64,000 nt of DNA from Gilvirhabdus luticola. GTDB lineage: Bacteria; Bacteroidota; Bacteroidia; Flavobacteriales; Flavobacteriaceae. The notes beneath the pieces are model-generated. The model was not told the origin of the DNA. It did no database searches and saw only the letters and a list, made by a program, of their open reading frames with translations. Positions 60,671 to 64,000 of this stretch are shown piece by piece (position 1 is the stretch's first letter; each line of letters begins with the position of its first letter). The translations under genes and the position numbers were made by a program. The DNA is taken from the NCBI RefSeq assembly GCF_032583975.1, contig NZ_JAWHTF010000001.1; one strand, given 5' to 3'.

Positions 60671-60994
60671 TTAAAGCATTCCTAATTCCAATTTTGCTTC
60701 TTCGCTCATCAAGTCTTGAGACCAAGGAGGATCGAAAGTAATTTCAACTTCGGCACTTTTGACTTCATCAAGCGATTTAATTTTTTCTTCAACTTCCATT
60801 GGTAGTGTTTCGGCAACAGGACAATTAGGTGTTGTTAGAGTCATTAAGATCTTTACATCATAATCTTCATTAACAAAAACATCATAAATTAATCCGAGTT
60901 CGTATATGTCAACTGGAATTTCTGGATCATATATAGTTTTAAGAACCGTTACAATTTTTTCTCCAAGGGCATTAGTATCGATAGTTGTTTCCAT
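60671..60994 (-). CDS. sufT: SufT/MIP18-family (DUF59) Fe-S assembly protein
   Basis: 107 residues consisting of a single DUF59/MIP18 domain: TIYDPEIPVDIYELGLIYDV, followed by ILMTLTTPNCPVAETLPMEV with the conserved Cys of the family, and EITFDPPWSQDLMSEEAKLE. In bacteria SufT helps mature or transfer Fe-S clusters made by the SUF system. It lies one base after the sufE stop and 6 bases before DUF2480, firmly within the SUF operon. Homologues are also labelled PaaD-like, but the context favours SufT. Confidence 0.9.
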   Translation of the reverse strand: METTIDTNALGEKIVTVLKTIYDPEIPVDIYELGLIYDVFVNEDYDVKILMTLTTPNCPVAETLPMEVEEKIKSLDEVKSAEVEITFDPPWSQDLMSEEAKLELGML

Positions 60995-60995
60995 T

Positions 60996-61418
60996 TTAAT
61001 TTAATTGGGTTTGGTATGCTATAGCATACATTTTTAATTGCTTAATCATACTTACAAGGCCATTTGCACGAGTTGGTGATAAATGTTCTTTCAATCCTAT
61101 CTCATCTATAAAAGATGTTTCAGCCTCAATAATATCTTTGGGATGCTGATTTGAAAACACTCTAATTAAAATGGCAATTATACCTTTTGTAATAATAGCA
61201 TCACTGTCTGCCGTAAAGACTATTTTTTCATCATGCATTTCTGCATGTACCCAAACTTTACTTTGGCAACCTTTTATTATATTAGATTCTGTTTTGTATT
61301 GTTCGTCAATTAATGGAAGCGTTTTGCCAAGATCTATCATATATTGGTAGCGTTCTTCCCAATCATCAAACATTGAAAACTCTTCTATAATATCTTCTTG
61401 AATTTCTTTTATTGTCAC
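60996..61418 (-). CDS. sufE: Cysteine desulfuration protein SufE
   Basis: Accepts persulfide sulfur from SufS and passes it to the SufBCD scaffold. It has 140 residues, the normal size. The active Cys lies in SNIIKGCQSKVWVHAEM, and the C-terminal LSPTRANGLVSMIKQLK is the second signature. In this operon an unrelated lipoprotein gene stands between sufS and sufE, so the sulfur donor and its acceptor are separated by about 860 bases. Confidence 0.96.
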   Translation of the reverse strand: MTIKEIQEDIIEEFSMFDDWEERYQYMIDLGKTLPLIDEQYKTESNIIKGCQSKVWVHAEMHDEKIVFTADSDAIITKGIIAILIRVFSNQHPKDIIEAETSFIDEIGLKEHLSPTRANGLVSMIKQLKMYAIAYQTQLN

Positions 61419-61458
61419 TGTTAAGTTATTTTATACAAAAATACAACAAGTAATGTTG

Positions 61459-62229
61459 CTATTCAATATTTTGAGCTATTGATAAGATTTCTTTAACAAG
61501 AGGTGCAATTTCATTTGGTGGATTGCCATGGTCGAAAGTTTGAGTTTGGTAATCTTTTCCTTGATAGGTTATTTTAAGATTCGCCAAAGCAGCGCCATCG
61601 TATTGATGAGCTTTTGAAGGCGCTTCTAATTTTGAAATTGAACTTAACTGAATCGTTTCAATATTTGCAGTTATCTTGTTCCATTCATTTTCATTACATG
61701 TTTTAGAAATAGGTTTTGAGGTTCTATTTTTTTGAAATGAAACAATACTATCTTTTACAATAACTTGCTGATATACACCTCTTGAAACCGCTGTATATTC
61801 TATAATATACGAATTGTCTTGTTTTGCGGTTAATAGCACATCTTTATCTTTAAATAAGGTAAGTATATTATTTTGTAATGAAAAGGAATTAACTTGTGAT
61901 AAAGTATCAAACATATTGTGTTCAATTGTATTAGCTTCTTCTCTACACATCATTTTAGTAGATGCTAAAGGGCCAAATGTTATATTGTTTCCATCAATTG
62001 TATATGAGCCATTAAAACGATTACAGCCTGAAAAACCTGAAACACGATTATCGCTTGCGTCAAAATTTATGTCAGGAGTAATCATTAGAGTGTCATTATT
62101 AATTAATTTGGTTACCGAATAATTCCCTGATAATTGCTGCATTGTATTTTCTTGCATTGATGTAATAGCACTTGTGTTTCCACATGATTTTAATGAAAAC
62201 AAAATACATAGTAATAAGCTAAATTTCAT
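61459..62229 (-). CDS. META-domain (HslJ-like) lipoprotein inside the SUF operon
   Basis: A 256-residue predicted lipoprotein with a lipobox at Cys16 (LKSC). Residues about 30-135 form a META/HslJ domain: LSGNYSVTKLINNDTLMITP, VSGFSGCNRFNGSYTIDGNN and ITFGPLASTKMMCREEANTI, with the family's two Cys. The C-terminal half (about 140-256) is a separate beta-rich domain resembling secreted ligand-binding domains (ISKTCNENEWNKITANIET), not recognised further. META domains are linked to heat or drug stress and outer-membrane integrity in other bacteria. It sits 53 bases after sufS and 40 bases before sufE; why it lies in the Fe-S operon is unclear. Confidence 0.82.
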   Translation of the reverse strand: MKFSLLLCILFSLKSCGNTSAITSMQENTMQQLSGNYSVTKLINNDTLMITPDINFDASDNRVSGFSGCNRFNGSYTIDGNNITFGPLASTKMMCREEANTIEHNMFDTLSQVNSFSLQNNILTLFKDKDVLLTAKQDNSYIIEYTAVSRGVYQQVIVKDSIVSFQKNRTSKPISKTCNENEWNKITANIETIQLSSISKLEAPSKAHQYDGAALANLKITYQGKDYQTQTFDHGNPPNEIAPLVKEILSIAQNIE

Positions 62230-62282
62230 TTACTTTAAGGTATTGATTCTAAATATAATAATACAAAAAAGACGCCAAAGTT

Positions 62283-63503
62283 TTAAGACAACATCCTTTT
62301 GGCCTTTTTAACACCTTCAACGAGCAAGTCAATTTCTTTGTTTGTGTTGTAGAATGATAAGGATGCTCGAACCGTACCAGGAATTTTAAAATAGTCCATA
62401 ATCGGTTGTGCACAATGATGTCCTGTTCTTACGGCGATTCCCATTTTATCCAGAATCGTTCCAACATCGTAAGGATGTATGCCTTTTAAATTAAAAGAGA
62501 TTACCGATGTCTTTTTAGGTGAGGTTCCATATATTTTTAAGCCTTCAATTTCTAATAGCCTTTGTGTAGCATAGTCAAGTAGTTCTTTTTCATAATTTGC
62601 AATTGCATCAAAACCAATAGTGTTCATATAATCTATTGCTGCACCAAAAGCAATGCCTCCACAAACGTTTGGTGTTCCTGCTTCAAATTTGTGTGGCAAA
62701 TCAGCATATGTTGTTTTTTTAAAAGTAACTTCAGTTATCATTTCTCCTCCACCTTGGTAAGGTGGTAACTGTTTAAGCCATGCTTCTTTTCCATAAAGCA
62801 TACCAACACCAGTCGGCCCACACATTTTGTGAGCTGAAGCCACATAAAAATCGACATCTAATTCCTGAACATCTGGTTTTATGTGTGGACATGCTTGAGC
62901 TCCATCAATCAATACAGCTGCACCAGCTTGACGTGCTTTTTTAATAATGTCTTCAATGGGATTAATTGTTCCAAGAGCATTTGAAATATGATTTACAAAA
63001 ACCAACCTAGTTTTATCTGAAAGGAGTTTGTCATATTCTGATATAACCAACTCACCTTCATCATTCATTGGTATTACCTTAAGGGTAGCACCTGTTTTTT
63101 CACATAACATTTGCCATGGCACAATGTTGCTATGATGTTCTAAAGCCGAAACAATGATTTCATCTCCTACTTTTAATATTGATGAAAATCCATTAGCAAC
63201 CAAGTTTATGCTATGTGTTGTCCCAGATGTTAAAATAATTTCGTGCGTGTATTCTGCATTAAAATGCTTCTGAATTTTTTGTCGAGCTAGTTCATAAGCA
63301 TCTGTTGCTTCTTGACTTAAGGAATGTACACCACGATGAATATTGGCATTGTAATTTGAATAATAATCTACAATGGTTTCTATAACTTGTTTTGGAGTTT
63401 GTGATGTGGCAGCGTTGTCGAAGTACACTAAAGGATTACCATTTACTTTACGAGATAGTATAGGGAAATCTTTACGTATTTCTTCAACATTAAAGGGCAT
63501 CAT
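62283..63503 (-). CDS. sufS: Cysteine desulfurase SufS
   Basis: A PLP enzyme that removes sulfur from cysteine and forms a persulfide for Fe-S cluster assembly. It has 406 residues. YFDNAATSQTPKQVIE, SGTTHSINLVANG, VSALEHHSNIVPWQ, the PLP Lys in SAHKMCGPTGVGMLYG, FEAGTPN and the active-site Cys in RTGHHCAQPIMDYF, all in type II (SufS) context with the RVGHHC-type motif, are visible. The start is one of two adjacent ATGs (63503 or 63500). It lies 17 bases after sufD and 53 bases before the META lipoprotein. Confidence 0.96.
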   Translation of the reverse strand: MMPFNVEEIRKDFPILSRKVNGNPLVYFDNAATSQTPKQVIETIVDYYSNYNANIHRGVHSLSQEATDAYELARQKIQKHFNAEYTHEIILTSGTTHSINLVANGFSSILKVGDEIIVSALEHHSNIVPWQMLCEKTGATLKVIPMNDEGELVISEYDKLLSDKTRLVFVNHISNALGTINPIEDIIKKARQAGAAVLIDGAQACPHIKPDVQELDVDFYVASAHKMCGPTGVGMLYGKEAWLKQLPPYQGGGEMITEVTFKKTTYADLPHKFEAGTPNVCGGIAFGAAIDYMNTIGFDAIANYEKELLDYATQRLLEIEGLKIYGTSPKKTSVISFNLKGIHPYDVGTILDKMGIAVRTGHHCAQPIMDYFKIPGTVRASLSFYNTNKEIDLLVEGVKKAKRMLS

Positions 63504-63520
63504 TAGTTTTTAGAAAGGTG

Positions 63521-64000
63521 TTACAAATTAAATCCAATGCTTACGCCCAGCTTAAGTGCTATTAGTTTAGTAATGCGTTGTTTTAATTCAGGAATTTTTA
63601 CAGAATTCAATACATTATTACTAAAAGCATACATTAATAAAGCTTTAGCTTCCTTTTCAGGAATACCACGTGTGCGTAAGTAAAACAAAGCATTCTCATC
63701 AATTTGCCCAATAGTGCAACCATGAGAACATTTTACATCATCAGCAAAAATTTCTAATTGAGGTTTTGTATTAATTGTTGCTTTATCACTAACAAGAATA
63801 TTATTGTTTGCCTGAAAAGCATTTGTTTTTTGAGCTTCCTTTTCAACAATAATTTTACCGTTAAAAACACCTATTGCATTATCTCCAAAGATACCTTTAT
63901 AATCCTGATGACTTTCACAATTTGGTTTTGTATGATGTACTAATGTATTATGGTCTACATGTTGTCCTTCACCAATAATGGTTACTCCCTTAAGTGTAGA
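63521..64000 (-). CDS. sufD: SufD, C-terminal part; 5' end beyond the window
   Basis: The minus-strand frame is open from the window edge to a TAA at 63521-63523, giving the last 159 residues. They match the SufB/SufD beta-helix and C-terminal signature: VTIIGEGQHVDHNTLVHHTK, PNCESHQDYKGIFGDNAIGV, FNGKIIVEKEAQKTNAFQAN, QLEIFADDVKCSHGCTIGQI, DENALFYLRTRGIPEKEAKA. The CSHGCTIGQ...YLRTRGI block is diagnostic. SufD is part of the SufBC2D scaffold on which Fe-S clusters form. sufB and sufC are expected just outside the window. A plus-strand ORF at 63758-63943 is an antisense shadow. Confidence 0.95.
   Translation of the reverse strand, partial: STLKGVTIIGEGQHVDHNTLVHHTKPNCESHQDYKGIFGDNAIGVFNGKIIVEKEAQKTNAFQANNNILVSDKATINTKPQLEIFADDVKCSHGCTIGQIDENALFYLRTRGIPEKEAKALLMYAFSNNVLNSVKIPELKQRITKLIALKLGVSIGFNL

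Noticed and set aside
63758..63943. 61-residue plus-strand ORF near the window end
   Set aside because: It lies antisense to the sufD frame, which shows clear SufB/SufD signature blocks; the ORF has low-complexity, Cys/Phe-rich composition typical of antisense shadows.
1..64000. tRNA, rRNA, insertion sequence, prophage or integrated element
   Set aside because: All gaps are short apart from 13236-13641, and I saw no tRNA-like cloverleaf, transposase, integrase or terminal repeats on either strand. A dedicated tRNA search was not possible.

Overview
The window is a chromosomal segment of a member of the Bacteroidota, almost certainly a (probably marine) Flavobacteriaceae. The reasons are visible in the sequence: AT-rich DNA with AT-rich codon choice, no clear Shine-Dalgarno sites, several promoters with a TAnnTTTG -7 box, three SusC/FecA-style TonB-dependent receptors with N-terminal carboxypeptidase-regulatory-like domains, a split F1 operon (atpD-atpC alone), and families largely restricted to this phylum (DUF4270, DUF3078, DUF2480, DUF5689, N-domain-only GlgA-like protein, IleRS type 2). 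It is gene-dense and mostly housekeeping. I see no insertion sequence, prophage, CRISPR array, tRNA or rRNA.

Layout. 1-6860: truncated GNAT gene, FucP-type sugar transporter, NagX-like membrane acyltransferase, then a glycerol operon glpD-glpK-glpF ending in a bidirectional terminator. 6875-8677 (-): atpD-atpC. 8846-13235 (-): a TonB receptor followed by an SGNH/GDSL lipoprotein. 13236-13641: the only gene-free stretch over 300 bases, holding repeated and inverted elements and a good promoter. 13642-16483: arylsulfotransferase-like protein, a 47-residue membrane peptide and a membrane-tethered P-loop sulfotransferase, tightly coupled. 16484-20766 (-): GlgA-like, DUF4270 lipoprotein, glmS. 20877-25603: panC-panD-LPG_synthase_TM protein-esterase-like protein-radA. 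25675-30153: ileS, DksA-like, lspA. 30214-32100: secreted OmpA-like protein. 32097-35031 (-): retropepsin-like (RimB), rimK, AstE-like, 5-formyl-THF cyclo-ligase. 35150-39174: uvrC and a patatin/BamA-type protein. 39233-46477: possible 21-residue leader, hmgA-hppD (tyrosine breakdown), DUF3108, tryptophan 2,3-dioxygenase, M23 peptidase, pgi. 46632-57855: two consecutive copies of the layout TonB receptor, choice-of-anchor-J lipoprotein, convergent EEP-family nuclease/phosphatase. 57934-59145: hflX. 59152-64000 (-): SUF iron-sulfur operon sufD (cut by the window edge)-sufS-META lipoprotein-sufE-sufT-DUF2480-DUF3078.

How the genes work together. Glycerol import, phosphorylation and oxidation form one complete unit. 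Pantothenate synthesis (panC, panD) sits in one operon. HppD and HmgA give consecutive steps of tyrosine breakdown, with tryptophan dioxygenase close by. RimK, a retropepsin-like protein and an AstE-like hydrolase form a candidate add-and-remove-glutamate module. The most interesting candidate systems are the sulfotransferase trio at 13.6-16.5 kb, the doubled receptor/lipoprotein/EEP cassette at 46.6-57.9 kb, and the RimK module. The isoleucyl-tRNA synthetase carries a GVHH signature in place of the usual HxGH. All functional statements come from reading motifs by eye; no searches were run.
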